This document shows, in pieces, positions 45,401 to 57,394 of a DNA stretch of 64,000 nt. Each line of letters opens with the position of its first letter. The first letter of the stretch is position 1. Below the pieces are notes generated by a model. The model saw only the letters and a program-made list of their open reading frames with translations. It had not been told where the DNA came from and searched no databases. The DNA lies in assembly GCA_013368445.1 (NCBI GenBank), contig JAACJO010000003.1, forward strand, positions 2,356,001 through 2,420,000. Reading direction: 5' to 3'. This DNA comes from Leucocoprinus leucothites. Its lineage: Eukaryota; Basidiomycota; Agaricomycetes; Agaricales; Agaricaceae. The translations under genes and the position numbers were made by a program.

Positions 45401-48400
45401 TTGCTATTTGAATGTAAATCTATCAATTCTGATCGGGTGGAGAGTTTGATATGATGACAACAGACTAGTATGGCGTTGAGACAGGCCCCAAGCGATTAAT
45501 CCTTAGGTCAAAATCCCCAACGGCGGCGGAGAAGTGTCAATCATCATAATGCATAACTGAAGATGATCATGATGGCACCTGCCACCAACGCAAAAAAATT
45601 GTATCATATGATCTAATTCTGACGGAAATAAATCATTAGAACAGAAACATGAATAGTAAATTGGTTAAAAGGAGGATGTATGTGTACCACCACTACCAAT
45701 GAGTCCGGCATTTATCAATGGAAAAAGTTGGAAGCATATGCCGTAGTGGTCATCATCCATCACGGTGTAATCGGTGCAAAAGAAGTCCTTCTGCGGAAGA
45801 ATCAGAAGTCTATCCATCTTGTGTGTATCATATGAACGAGGTTCTGAGAGCATGGGTTAATTTTAAATTTTGCTACGACTAGTGACCGCAAGACTCGAGA
45901 AGAAAGTACTAGAATGAACTCTGGTTTTGTCATTACTCCTTCCCATGACTCGGCCAAGGACGATAAGCTAAGCCTGCCGCTACGTTGTCCTAATCATAGA
46001 TAAAATACTGGAAAGGTGTCAATGATCGTACTAAAGACCGAAAAAATGCCTTGGGGACCGTATGTCCCCTCTTTCAAAGATGTGCCGCAGTTCATGTGGT
46101 CTTCTGCCTTGTAAGTGAAGATGTTCTCCCACTTTAATAAAAGACTGTCATTTTGTACGCGAGGTACCTATGCCTGCGCCTCATAGCTTTCATAGGAGAT
46201 AACCGAGTCGGTGTGAAAATACCCTCGAGAAGGTTCCCTGGGGCCTGGGCCCATGAATAACACTTCAACGTGGAGGGAGACAGTCGGTGCCTTACTCCTT
46301 GGCCTTGCCAGGATATCTCGTGGTCTCAGTGGGGGGAATCTCGAGCATTCCCCCTGAATCCAGAAATAAACCGAGTTTAAACCACCGTTCTTCGTCGGTG
46401 ATACCCAATGTCTAAGGGCGAAATGCGACATACCGGATAGGACAAGGCCACAAGGAGGACTGAGTTTCCAATAAGAACCCGGCTTTTCGACAACAGAACG
46501 ACTCTGAAGAATTGGGTAGGACGATTGTTGAAGAGATGCCATGCATTCAAAGTCGGCCCCGATTTGTTCGTCTTGGCGATGTCAGGGGGTCAATGTCCAG
46601 ACCCAGGCTCGGCAGAGGTCACGAGGAAATCAAAAACGAGATAGTCGATGATAAAACGACCCGACAAGTTATAAGTAGCATAGAAATCCGTTCGCAGCGC
46701 CTTGTCGCTTTGTTGCCATAAGAGTTGAGCATGAGGGAAGAGACACGGAGAGTGTCGCTCAAAGCATTTTCCACTGTCGACAACTCCCAGAAGACAGAAA
46801 TAACTCAAAGGATTAACTCTCACTTTCAGTTCTTCCGTTCTTCCGTCGGTGATTGCCAGTCAGGTCCGATTCCTTGTCAGCCAGAGGTTAAGACGGCCAG
46901 AGGTCAAGCGACACCGTTGTGTACTGGAATAGATACAAGGTCATGAGCTCTCATTGCCAAAAGACCAACTTATCAACGACAGAAGAGCCTAGAACCTCGT
47001 CAGTTCTTTAGCACCCGACACCCGACACACGACACACGAGGAACGAGAGCGAGGGAGGGTTGACATTCCAGACCGAATCTAGATGTCACGGTGATATGAT
47101 TGGATATTTTACATACGAGGAAGTAAGCCGAAAGTAGCGACATATGTGAGACTATAAGCACCTTACTTACGTGAGTGGAAGACGAAAGGGAGGGGAGAGG
47201 CGGTCTTTTGAAGTTGTGTTGTGTTCTGTTCTGATCTTCGTCGTGGTTGTCGAAGAAGAACGCTCTCTTGAAATTAGCCGGACTTTTAGGAGGAAGAGTC
47301 CGTCGGGTTTCGCCGAGATTTCACGGTGCGATATATCAGGTTCCCCCCACTCAGTTTCAATTCGGTCCTGCCTGTGTACGTGTTAATTTTTCTTTGGGAC
47401 GGTGGTTCCCTGAGCTTCAATATGTTCCCTCCTTAGGTACACAGGGCTCGAATTCGGGTTCCAACAGAAGTAGAAGTCGTGCATGTCCAGGAAAGTACGT
47501 TAGTACCACTTGCACTTGCCACCACGATTACTACTAGAAGTCGTCGATGGAAACGTGCAACGCACGGTCGCATTGTGAGTACCGCTTATGTCAAATGAAT
47601 GGGGAAATATACCGATCAGGTCCTCAGGGTCGGGGAAAAAAGTAAATGAGGGGGCGGCGCAGCAGTGGCTTTTCGCGGAGCACAATGCGCGGTTGGGCGC
47701 TAGATGTCAGTGTATACATAGATAACAATGTGTTTGGGGTTGTGGGGAGTTTCTTGATAATAATGATGCATGCGTGGAAGGCGACTGAGATGAAATGATT
47801 CGAACGCTTGACGGTTTACCGCCGCTATACGCGTGGGGACAGGAATTAAAAGAAGTGTTCGCGAACGATGGAGAGTTTGGGGTAGATGCAGGAAGAATGA
47901 CGTAGGGGGTGGTAGCAGACTATCGTTAGTGGGTGTGATGAGAAAATATGTACTGGTCTAGATGGTAAGCACAGGTGCTGGGGGGATACGGAAGAAGCGA
48001 CGACTATGTCATGTTCTATGGATTTGGGGCGAGAAATTAGGGCAAAGAAGCCTTTTTTGGTGGCGTGGCGTTGGTTGGAGATGAGCGTGAAATAGGTCAA
48101 CGTGTTCAAAAATTTCCACTGTTGTTTGCATTGATTGTCAAAAGGTTGGGACAGATGGCATCACTCGTGTGTTTACAGTACATACAGTCTGGAGAAACAC
48201 AGGGGAACGTCGGGCAAGCATGTCAATCCTCCTTGCAGATGAATTTTCTCGGAAAAAGATACAGGGGTAGTTGACTGATGCCACGCAACGGCCACGTCGA
48301 GGCTATGCTGACACACAGCTGGGGGGATGGGGGAGCGTGATTGATCAACAGCAAGCAACGTGGATGAGTGTGTGTGTGCTATGCATGATCAACGTTCGAG

Positions 48401-48809
48401 GGCACTCGATAGCGAGTCAAACGACTCTGCAGATACACAACTATTCACATGAGTTTAGACAGGTGTAACTTAGTGCATGGTTCGGAGAAATCTTGATCTG
48501 AGCGTCTGCGTGGCGCTAAGAGGACCTACCCCGCATCTGCGATCAGGGTCAGAATAGATCTCGGGAGAGGTGGTGATGAGATCTGAAGATCGTGTGTCGA
48601 GGGACGATGGTAGGGGGGTGCGAGAGAAGAATGTACGGGCGAGGATAGAGCGTGTGGACAGACTTCTGTGAGAGCAGAAGACTTGGAGATGGGAGGAGAA
48701 TGGTTTTCGACTGAGCGGATATCAGGTGGTACGGACCGAGGAGCAGCGTGGGCTCACCGCGAGCATCCTTCGGGCCGAACCGGACGGCGGAACTAAGCTG
48801 GACCGGGAG

Positions 48810-48842
48810 GACTTAGCAGGGACTTAGCAGGTAGTTAGCAGG
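48810..48842 (+). repeat. 11-bp tandem repeat upstream of cre1
   Basis: GACTTAGCAGG occurs twice back to back and a third time with two changes (TAGTTAGCAGG). The block ends 99 bp before the cre1 start codon, so it lies in the proximal promoter or leader. Confidence 0.8.
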
Positions 48843-48941
48843 GGAATAGGCGGGAATTTCCCGGTGGATATAGCGTGAGTAAAAAGTGGACTGCAAAGCC
48901 CTATTTATCCTTCCCCGCATTTCTTTCTCTCTCCATCCACC

Positions 48942-51402
48942 ATGCCCGACCTTGCCCCTCCCGACAAACAGGTTGCAAGGCCTTACAAGTGCCCCTACCC
49001 CCTCTGTGGCCGGGCTTTTTCTCGCCTTGAGCACCAGGTATGATACCCGTCTCTGAGGAGTACTTGCTGCTCACCTCTACCCAGACTCGGCACATCCGCA
49101 CCCACACCGGTGAAAAACCATTTCTCTGCACTTTCCCTGGCTGCGAAAAGCGCTTTTCTCGCTCAGACGAACTCACTCGCCACTCGCGCATTCACAACAA
49201 TGACAACCAGTCCTCCACAGCCTCAAAAAAGTCCGGTGTCAAATCAAGACTCGAATTTACCTCCATCGGTGAGCAAGCGCACCCGCCATTCCCTGGCGGC
49301 AGTAATTCTGCATCTATGCGTGCAAAAAAGAAGGCGAGGAGCAGGGCTAACAGTGATGATGAGGTGAGTCCTACTGCCTCTCCGTTCCGTCGGTCCTTCA
49401 TCGGCAGAACCCCTGCATTGTTAAATTGTTATCTCGCTAACCACACACGTTTAAAATCCAGGGTGAATCCTATGCACGCCCCACTGTCCTCGGCTCTTAC
49501 GATATGCCCCATCCTCGTCGTACACAACCTGCCCAGCACCCCCAGCCTTCCGCTTTCAATGCCCTCTCCACCGTAGCAGTGGACGAGCTGCATGCTCTGG
49601 AACGCCAAGAAGCTGCTCGACGAGCCGAATACGAGGCCCGCCGTGCGGAGGCCCTCCGTCGTGTGGAGTCTGAAAACCGATTTCAACTCGAGGCCCCGAA
49701 CCCTTATTTCCGCCATCGTCTTACCAAGAGCGCTACCACGAGTCCCACTGCCACTCCTGCCCTACGCCCAGGCCTCGCTCTTGCCCTCACTCCAGAAGAG
49801 CAGCAATATTATGGGCTCTCCAACGAAAGAGACGGACACCCCGTTTACGACGACAAGAAAAGCCAAAGGCGCCTCAGTGGCCCCTGGCATCAGCAACCTC
49901 CCCCATCATCTCACCGCTCCAATCTGGTTCAGTCCCGCTCGTCCGGGCACCTTGTCGACCAAATGAGACCAGCCGGTGCCAGCTATGGAGCCCATCACTA
50001 TGCTGCCTGGTCCCATCCTTATCACCCACAACCCCCGCATGCCCACTATCGCCATTTAGCCGGCGCCAACACTCACGAGGACTCACCCTCCCCTATCAGT
50101 TCAGATTCAGAAACTGCTGCGAACAATTCGCGGTCGCCTTCTCAAAGGCTCTTCCAAATTAATCCACCCTCGTCTCTCCACCATTCTCGACCCCACTCCT
50201 CGGATCACTCACCACCCCATTACTCTTCTGCCATGCGAACCACTTCTGCCGACGTGGCTTATACACCTTCGACATCTCCGTTCCTTGGTCCCCTCAGGAC
50301 GCTCAATATACACTCGACAAATCCGTCACGGGCTCCCTCGCCCGTCCTACTTCCACCGCCGACGATTGAAGGTCGTGACAGGGAACGAGACATGGCAGCC
50401 GACGACAGCAGGTCTAGAGGGCCCAGCGTGGCAGGCAGTCCCACAAACTCGTCAATTTTGATGCCCCAACACCGCGGTCCCATGATGAAGCAGTCACAGT
50501 CGTCAAGAAGAACAGATTCCTTGGGGTACGCTATGCCTCCCTTACCCCACCACTATCACCAACATCACCCATACTTGGCATCGTCTTCCGGCGTGCCTAC
50601 GCCACAACTGTCTAGTGGACCGAGCAGTAATGGGAGCAGCCCTGGAAGCTTGGGACAACACACTCCACTTGGTCCTCCGCCGCTTTTACCGCCTGGCGCG
50701 GGATTGGCCGTATCGAATATATCGAGCGTGAGTGCAACAAGTTCGAGAGCGCCTTCGCCTGTCTCGTGGACTTCGAGTCTCGCTGCAGGACACATGACAG
50801 CTACCGCGAATGTGTTCCAGGGCGGGAAGAGGGAACAAAGTCATAGTAATCTTGCGCATTCGGTTAGGATGGCGTTTGGGATGACGCCGATTGTACCATC
50901 ACCACCTAGGAGCCATGCGCATGCTCATTCGCATTCTCGTACCGAGAGTGGGTTGTTGCTTGGTGGTGGGGCGAGTCATCCAGTGTCGGGTGTGACGACG
51001 CCTATGCATCCACACTCGCATTCTTCGCTCAGTTCCAGCCTCTGGGATCTCAGGTCGATGCCAGGCTCTCGGAGTGGTTCGCCACCAATCACATTACCGC
51101 CCCTCAAGGTTCCCAAGGGTCTCAATGGTGATGAGGAGAGCGACGATGGTGTGGATGAAGATGAGGATAGGGTGAAGGTGAAGAAGGAGGTTCTGGATGA
51201 TGTTGATATGTTGATGGATGGTGTGGAAGGCCCTAGCAGCAGCAAGAGGAGTGGCGGTAAGGCAAGGAAGGCGGAGAGGGAGAGGGTTGAGTTACCTGGG
51301 TTTAGTCAGTTTGAAGCCGCCGCAAGAGGGTTACCGTTGACCTCTACCATGACGAGCACGCCGGCGGCGCAAAAGATGTCGATTGATTTCGTGCGGTCAT
51401 AG
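48942..51402 (+). CDS. cre1: Cre1/CreA (Mig1-type) carbon catabolite repressor
   Basis: The protein is a two-finger C2H2 repressor that shuts off genes for alternative carbon sources and plant-polymer degradation when glucose is present. The exons are 48942-49037, 49085-49363 and 49462-51402, giving 771 residues. Finger 1 is [18 protein letters not shown] joined across the intron to TRHIRTH; finger 2 is [18 protein letters not shown] and [19 protein letters not shown] and [11 protein letters not shown] are the CreA/Mig1 contact helices that read GGGG cores. After a basic stretch ([11 protein letters not shown]) the rest is S/P/H-rich and disordered, with an acidic patch near residue 700 ([12 protein letters not shown]). 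It is longer than ascomycete CreA (about 400-430 residues), as often in mushrooms. It sits next to the 11-kb gene-poor region. Confidence 0.94.
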
Positions 51403-52325
51403 ACTGCGTCTTTCGTTTCTCTATCGTTTCTCCATTTTCTTCCCCTTTGGATGCGCTCGATGTTTCTTCTTTTCCTTCTCATACCTTCCTCGGACTTGTT
51501 CCTCCTTGGGCTTTTTAGATGACATGGAAACGCGTGCCTCTTTAGGTCATGTTTTTGGATCTCTCTCTGCTTTCTGTTCCTTTCTCCCTCTCGATCGGAC
51601 TCTGTTTTTACTTATTTTATGCGGAAACGGCATATAACCAACCACACTCATGTCCATAGACAACAAATCCCCACATAGAGATTTTCTTTGTTTCTGTTAC
51701 TCTTTCTGCTTTTGTTCTCTGTTTCTTCCTTTCTTTTTTATAACTTCGTCGCCATGGTCAATTCCACCTGGGATTTTCTCCCCTGTCCGGCCTCTCCTTT
51801 AATTTTGCATCGACGACTACATAGACTTCGCCTTACGCACCGGCTCTCTCCAGCACTGTTGCTTTTTACGCCCAATACTCTCTCTCTGCACATACTGCAC
51901 ATATACATATACACGTTTATCATGCATACATACGTACATACATACATTTGTATCCTCTCCACTCCTGCTCTTCCGTTTATACCGTACATACCTACCCACC
52001 CACCTCTCCCGCCTCTCTTTCCATTGTTATGATTTCTGTTACTGCTACTACTACGACGAGTACTACCGTTACTCGCTTTTGTTGCCTCTCTTATACTTTG
52101 TTTTTGTGCACACGCTCATTTGTTGCGTTTTTTTTTCTGTAATGACTAGCGATGAAACAGTTGTGTTTATTCCCCTCTTGATTGGTGTGGTAAGCGTTGG
52201 CCGTTGCCTCCTGAGATTTTGTGAGTGTTGAGTGCGGGTACATGGGCCTATTGGTTGTGATTAGCCCCGCCGCTTCTGTTTTTGGGGGAACTCGGATGCA
52301 CCGAAAAGAAAAAAGAAAAAACCAA
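51403..52325. other. Intergenic: cre1 3' region with microsatellites
   Basis: Pyrimidine-rich sequence with no gene. It contains CATA/TACA-type short repeats at about 51895-51950 and a T9-T10 run near 52127. A TTTTTT run read on the minus strand, just beyond 52326, serves as the terminator of the tRNA-Cys gene. Confidence 0.55.
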
Positions 52326-52429
52326 GTCCCCGGCGTGATTTGAACACGCGACCCTGCGATAACTTGAATAGTACAATGGAATTGCACCGTCACTGCAATC
52401 GCATGCTATAACCACTTAGCTACGGAGAC
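52326..52429 (-). tRNA. tRNA-Cys (GCA) with intron
   Basis: On the minus strand, GTCTCCG pairs with CGGGGAC (one G-U). The D arm GCT..AGC, anticodon arm TGCGA-TTGCAG and TCGCA, and T arm GCGTG TTCAAAT CACGC are all present. The anticodon is GCA with a normal U33. An intron of about 32 nt follows position 37 (roughly 52364-52395). T-rich sequence follows the 3' end, as expected for Pol III termination. Confidence 0.92.
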
Positions 52430-52547
52430 CTGATTTATTTTCAACGGAATTGATACATAACAGGGTTTTTTCAATGTCGCAACGACGTCATTTATTCTTG
52501 GATTTACCCCCTTGCACTACTGATCTCTACCTTAACATTGTACAATC

Positions 52548-55169
52548 ATGAACCGCTCAAGGCGCGCATCGATGCGTGGAATGCACGGATCCATGACAAC
52601 GGCCAATCAACATTTCACGAGTAGATCGAGAGCCAACGTTTTGGAGTCGATATTTTCGGATGGATTTCAGTATTCGAGGTAAGTGTATATATATGAGCAT
52701 TGAGATGGTGGGATGAGTTGCTCCTCCCCCGTCGTTCTTGTACGGGTAACTATGGCCATTGTAACATATTTGTGTGAGTAGTGTAGGAGTCGGAGCATGC
52801 TTTGGGGTCGATCATGTGGATGGTTATGGACTCGGAGACAGGTTATAATGCCGCTGGGCTAGAGTAGTGAGCGGCGGCCGCATCGCCTCAGGTTGCCTGG
52901 GTGCTGCAAGACAATGACTTTTCTCCTCCGAGATGATGTCCGAGAAATGATAAATGCTGATTTTTGATGTGTATGTATACAGGAGTCTGAACGCCCACAC
53001 GTCCTGTGTCAACGCGCTCGCATTCTCGAATGGAGAAGGCCAGTTTCTGGCGAGCGGTGGTGATGGTGAGTGGTTTTTGATCTACCTATTGTATTTATCT
53101 TCAGCGCTGTTGGCTCGTCGATGACAACGTTGTTCTATGATGTTGATTTTGACTGTTATCATCGTAGATCTCAAGATATTCTTATGGGATTTTTACCAGG
53201 AGGATGTTCGTGAGCCTATTGGATCGTTTGTTGGTCCAAGGGTACGTACCCGGATTTATGACTCGCAATTCTCCACCATGACAATCAACTTCTGATAGAG
53301 CAACATTCTGAACCTCACATTCTCGGCGTCGAATCGATATCTGTTCTCGTAAGTTTGGCGGTCGTAGTTGCGTGTTCTTGTGCTGTGGGGAGTACATGCT
53401 ACAATTACTGACATTCCTCTATATTTAGAGGTGGTATAGATGATACGATATTCCAGTACGACGTTTCGTACCTTGGGTCATCTCGTGCGCAGATCTCGGC
53501 ACGGTCTCCTGATGACACATGTTCGTTGCATACCGTAGGTAATTTCAGTAAGGATTCTAATTCGAGCGCCCATCTTTTCTAGGACACTGTTCGTGCTATT
53601 TCCTGTCATCCGAGCCAAGATGAGGTATTTCTGAGTGGAAGGTGCGTATCTGTTCAACTCAGCATTTGTAGAGTAGACTAATAACCTTCCGTCCAGTGAA
53701 GATGGTAGTATTATCCGACACGACCAACGAGAAAACCATCCTTCTCGGGCTCAAAATACCCTCCGCCTCAAATCCGAAATTACTGGAGTCCAATACCATC
53801 CCAACATGGAGTACATATTCTTAACAAGTGAACAAAGTGGAGCTGTGTGTCTTCGTGATGAACGAATGGCGTTTGGCCCACTTTCTCGGAGGTCACGAGA
53901 AGGCATCGTGCAGGTGGTTAGTGCGATCATTATGCGTGTTCTTGGCCTCGAGTCTCAGGTGTCAGTGGTTCTTAGTACAACACAAAGTTGACTCGCCGAG
54001 GGATATCCTCCTTGAGTAACCCAGAAGCTAGCAGTGCTGCCTTTGATCATGATGGTGAGCATGGGCCCGGATATACAAATATATTTTTAACGCCCTTTCA
54101 GGCTCTCGGTTCGCGGTGACAATGCTAGTACATAGGCCGTTCCCATTAGGCTTCCCTCGCTATCTGACCCTTGTTCTTCCAGAATTGGTACCCGGCTATC
54201 TACCGCATCTCTGACCCTCATCCTATTGCAGTATGCACGGGCGAGAACAAGCCGGACGGGACGCCCGTACCCGCGGAAGAACGCAGTTATTCGAATTCTT
54301 GTACTATGAAGGTCAGCTGCCAAGATTCGCCGTGGTGCTGCTGCTCACCTGGACACAAAAGCATGGATCCTTCGGAGGACCTGGACTCGAGAGTGACGAG
54401 TTCTACGCCGCGGGGTCTGATGATTTCCGTGGATATGTGTGGAGACTACCCTCGACGGCTGAGCTCGTGAACCAGAGGCAGGAGGTTTCCTCAAACGACT
54501 GGGAAAATCAGGGCAGCGCTGGCGCTGAAACGGCTGGCAAGTTATACCGAGCGCCACAATTTCTTAAATTGACCCTTCTATTGAATTCCTTTAGGCTTTA
54601 CTTCGGGAATTAGAGAGAAAAAGTACATACCAACTTCAATTTCAACACCATTGTGTCGACTAACGGGTGCGGTCTCTGTCATTGTTGTCTTAGTCCTCAG
54701 CGGCTGACATGGTATCAGGTCACAATTCAATCGTGAATACCGCCGTTTTTCACCCCCACTTTCTCCATATTGTAACATCCGGTGTGGAGAGACGGATAGT
54801 TTTGCACAGCCCTACCCCATCTTCCCCATGCACTCAGAACCTACCTGCCTCACCTGCCGAAGTGAGGCAACTTGATGCAGATGGGACTTTAGACCGCCTT
54901 ACTTTCAATCAGGCACTGATAGGAGCATTTACGACAGTTGGAGAACCTGGACTGGCTGAGGACTCGTCTGAAAGGAGAACCATTCGTATGTTTGACCAGT
55001 ACGTTTGTTCTTGATAAGTGACGGTCGCAAACCTAATTCGGCTTCGTACAGTATTTTAAGAGAGGAGGGAGATCTGGATGTTTTCAAAGCACGAAGATGG
55101 GTCGAATCCGACGAGTCTTCATCGGATGTAGCAGTAGACTCAGACTCAGAAGATGACATAGAATTCTAA
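52548..55169 (+). CDS. DCAF5-like WD40 protein (CUL4-DDB1 receptor family)
   Basis: The protein matches DCAF5/WDR22 in blade order: LNAHTSCVNALAFSNGEGQF, LASGGDDLKIFLWD, SNILNLTFSASNRYLFSGG, DDTIFQYDV, DTVRAISCHPSQDEVFLSGS, EDGSIIRHDQRENHPS, SNSCTMKHGSFGGPG, AAGSDDFRGYVWRLP and GHNSIVNTAVFHPHFLHIVT. It ends in an acidic tail (VAVDSDSEDDIEF) at TAA 55167-55169. The start ATG at 52548 is followed by a basic N-terminus. The first intron is unusually long for this window (about 300 nt, 52681-52981). The intron at 54537-54594 has a consensus GC donor (GCAAGT); only its removal joins ETAG to FTSGIREKKYIPTSIS and on to the conserved GHNSIVN block. Ligase function is from family knowledge. Confidence 0.85.
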
Positions 55170-57394
55170 TCACCTAACCCCAGAGACTCCACTTGTGAAT
55201 CTGTCAGACTTGAACGTTGAACTTTGGGGTTCCGGGCGCCATTGTATCACCTCAGGCAACCCAGCATACCATACGGACATAAATTTATTTTTTCCCGAGG
55301 GCCAGGATGCCTATCACGAGCACAGATTGGGCAAGCATTTCTCTCCAAATGGCTTTGCTACATAAATATCGGTTTTTAAATAGAAAAAAAAACATTTTCA
55401 CAAGCCCACTACCTCACCAAGGCTTACCAACGATCGGGGAGCCACGAGGAGGCACAATTAAGTAGTCTCAACACCCGAGGTCGCGTTTTTCTTATTTTAG
55501 AATATGCGCGCATGCTCTCACCGGGCTTTGACAAAACCGGTGCGCTTGGGGCTGTTCGGGGCCTTTGTCGAGGGAATCCTGGTGAGTTGTCATTGCGCCT
55601 TACGCGTTGATCCTCTTTTTTTACTACGCGTCATGGAAAATTTCGGGGGGATGTGCCCCAAAGAAAAGAGGAAGAGAATATTATGCGAACCGAGCATCAT
55701 GCTCACACAACTCCAATTACTCGCCTGGAACGTCGGAACAGGCTGATCAGAGAGAATTGTTTAGGAGATTTTTTTTTAACTCTCTGATTGGTGGAATTGG
55801 ATAATGAAGAACTGACGTTTGTGATTGCCGCCGAGATGGGAGCTCTGGAAGACTGGAATATCGCGAGAGGTTGGAGGCAATTCACATCCAATCACATGGC
55901 AAGCGGGAAAACAAATGAAAGCTCTAGTTCTTTAAGTCTCGACAAAAAATAAAACTAAAGCCGAAAACTCCTCGATACAACGCTCCACCCAAAATATTGA
56001 ACGAAATTATTTTTGAAATGTTATCACACAGGGAGAAATTCACATTTATCGGGCTCATGATTATCTCATACTGTACATGCACCTTCATATGGGCAACTAC
56101 CCCTATCTCTCAGCTCTTGTCTATCGAGTTCAATAGGCAACGTCTATTCCCCCGTTGATACAGGAGCTAAGCAGCCTCCAAGAAGTGCATCAAGAAGGCC
56201 ACACTACACATGTGTCCTCATCTCACGCGGCTTACTATGTGCGATTATGCTATTAGTCCGAGCAATCTCAGTTCACGCAACATACATAGGAACACCTATC
56301 TCTCGGATTACTTATCTCATTCTCTCTCACTCTCATTTCCGACTCGCAAAGATGCTCCCCAGTAACTTGGCTCCATATTCTCGGAATATCTTGTCAATTT
56401 TCTTTTATCAAGATCGTCGTTGCAATAGACTCGATATGCATACAATGCATTTCATTTCGTAACCGTGCTCTTGGAAACAGACTTGTATAATAGGTGGTGA
56501 ACGGAACCGCTCACACAGCACTCTAGCCGTGGGTTCCTTGAATTGAGGGGTTGCTCCGTGGCTACTCCGCCTGTCAAACGTTCGTGGCCGCCGAAATCTC
56601 CAGACGCCCTCGGGACTCTTAAAGCGTCTGCCAAGACTCCGAATGTGCATTCTAGGGCCAAAAAAATACTGAGACTAATTGTGGTTGGAAACCCCTCGCC
56701 CACAAGTGGAGATGCTACTTTTTAATACGATCGCAATCCAACGTCAATGTCACTCAAGAGGACGAATCAGGTTCGTTCCTGAGTCCACCGCCAAAAGCCT
56801 TTATTCCGTTATCGCCTGGGGTCACTACTGTTCTAGGCTTCTATCCGGCTTTTGGGTCTCCCCCAGATTTAGGGACGCCACCACCTTAAGATAGCAGTCC
56901 TGATAACCGGACTATGTTGTGATACGAGCCCTATTCATTCACCGATTGCACTTGGCACCTGATTTTATCTAGACCATGCGCTTGGACGGCAATAAGTTTC
57001 TGGTCTGCTGATAACAAGTCTAAAACACTGGATCTTGATTGGTACTGGCTGCGATATCGGTACGAAGCCACGAGTCAGATGGTAAAAGAATATGTCTAGC
57101 GGGATTCTATGAAATTTTGTAAGTACAAACACCAGAACTCGGAGGATCTAAATATGTGAGAACCTATATTAGTGACCGTGTATAACGTATGAGGCTATTG
57201 ATAAGGGATGAGTGGAAGAGTTACGTAAGAATAGAAGAAAAGGTCGTTCATAAGTTACTGAAACTGCTATCTAGGTAAATTTTTGGCAAGGTAAATGGGC
57301 GCCGGCCCAGGTCCTTGGGTGGGGGATTTTCAACGACTAGGCAAAGCCTCGGCCCGCATCTAAAAAAGAGACAAAAGATAAGAAAGAAAGAGTT
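55170..57394. other. Intergenic region, about 2.2 kb
   Basis: No recognisable gene. A small frame at about 55504-55746 begins with a real ATG and has a possible splice donor, but I could not extend it. A CACCGG...CCGGTG inverted repeat lies at about 55519-55542. The rest holds short frames only. Confidence 0.45.

Larger units (their letters stand above)
37610..48941. other. Gene-poor region, about 11.3 kb
   Basis: This block, about a sixth of the window, contains only short frames (none above about 145 codons) and none shows a conserved domain, an integrase or reverse-transcriptase motif, or a spliced chain I could join. It is rich in small hairpins (see 39478-39501 and 42232-42434) and short T or A runs (for example 45337-45347). 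The final 1-2 kb presumably carry the cre1 promoter and leader. It may be decayed mobile DNA, non-coding RNA genes, or genes I cannot recognise. Confidence 0.5.

Noticed and set aside
47742..48918. CreA-type SYGGRG sites upstream of cre1, suggesting autoregulation
   Set aside because: I count about six in 1.2 kb on both strands, close to the four or five expected by chance.
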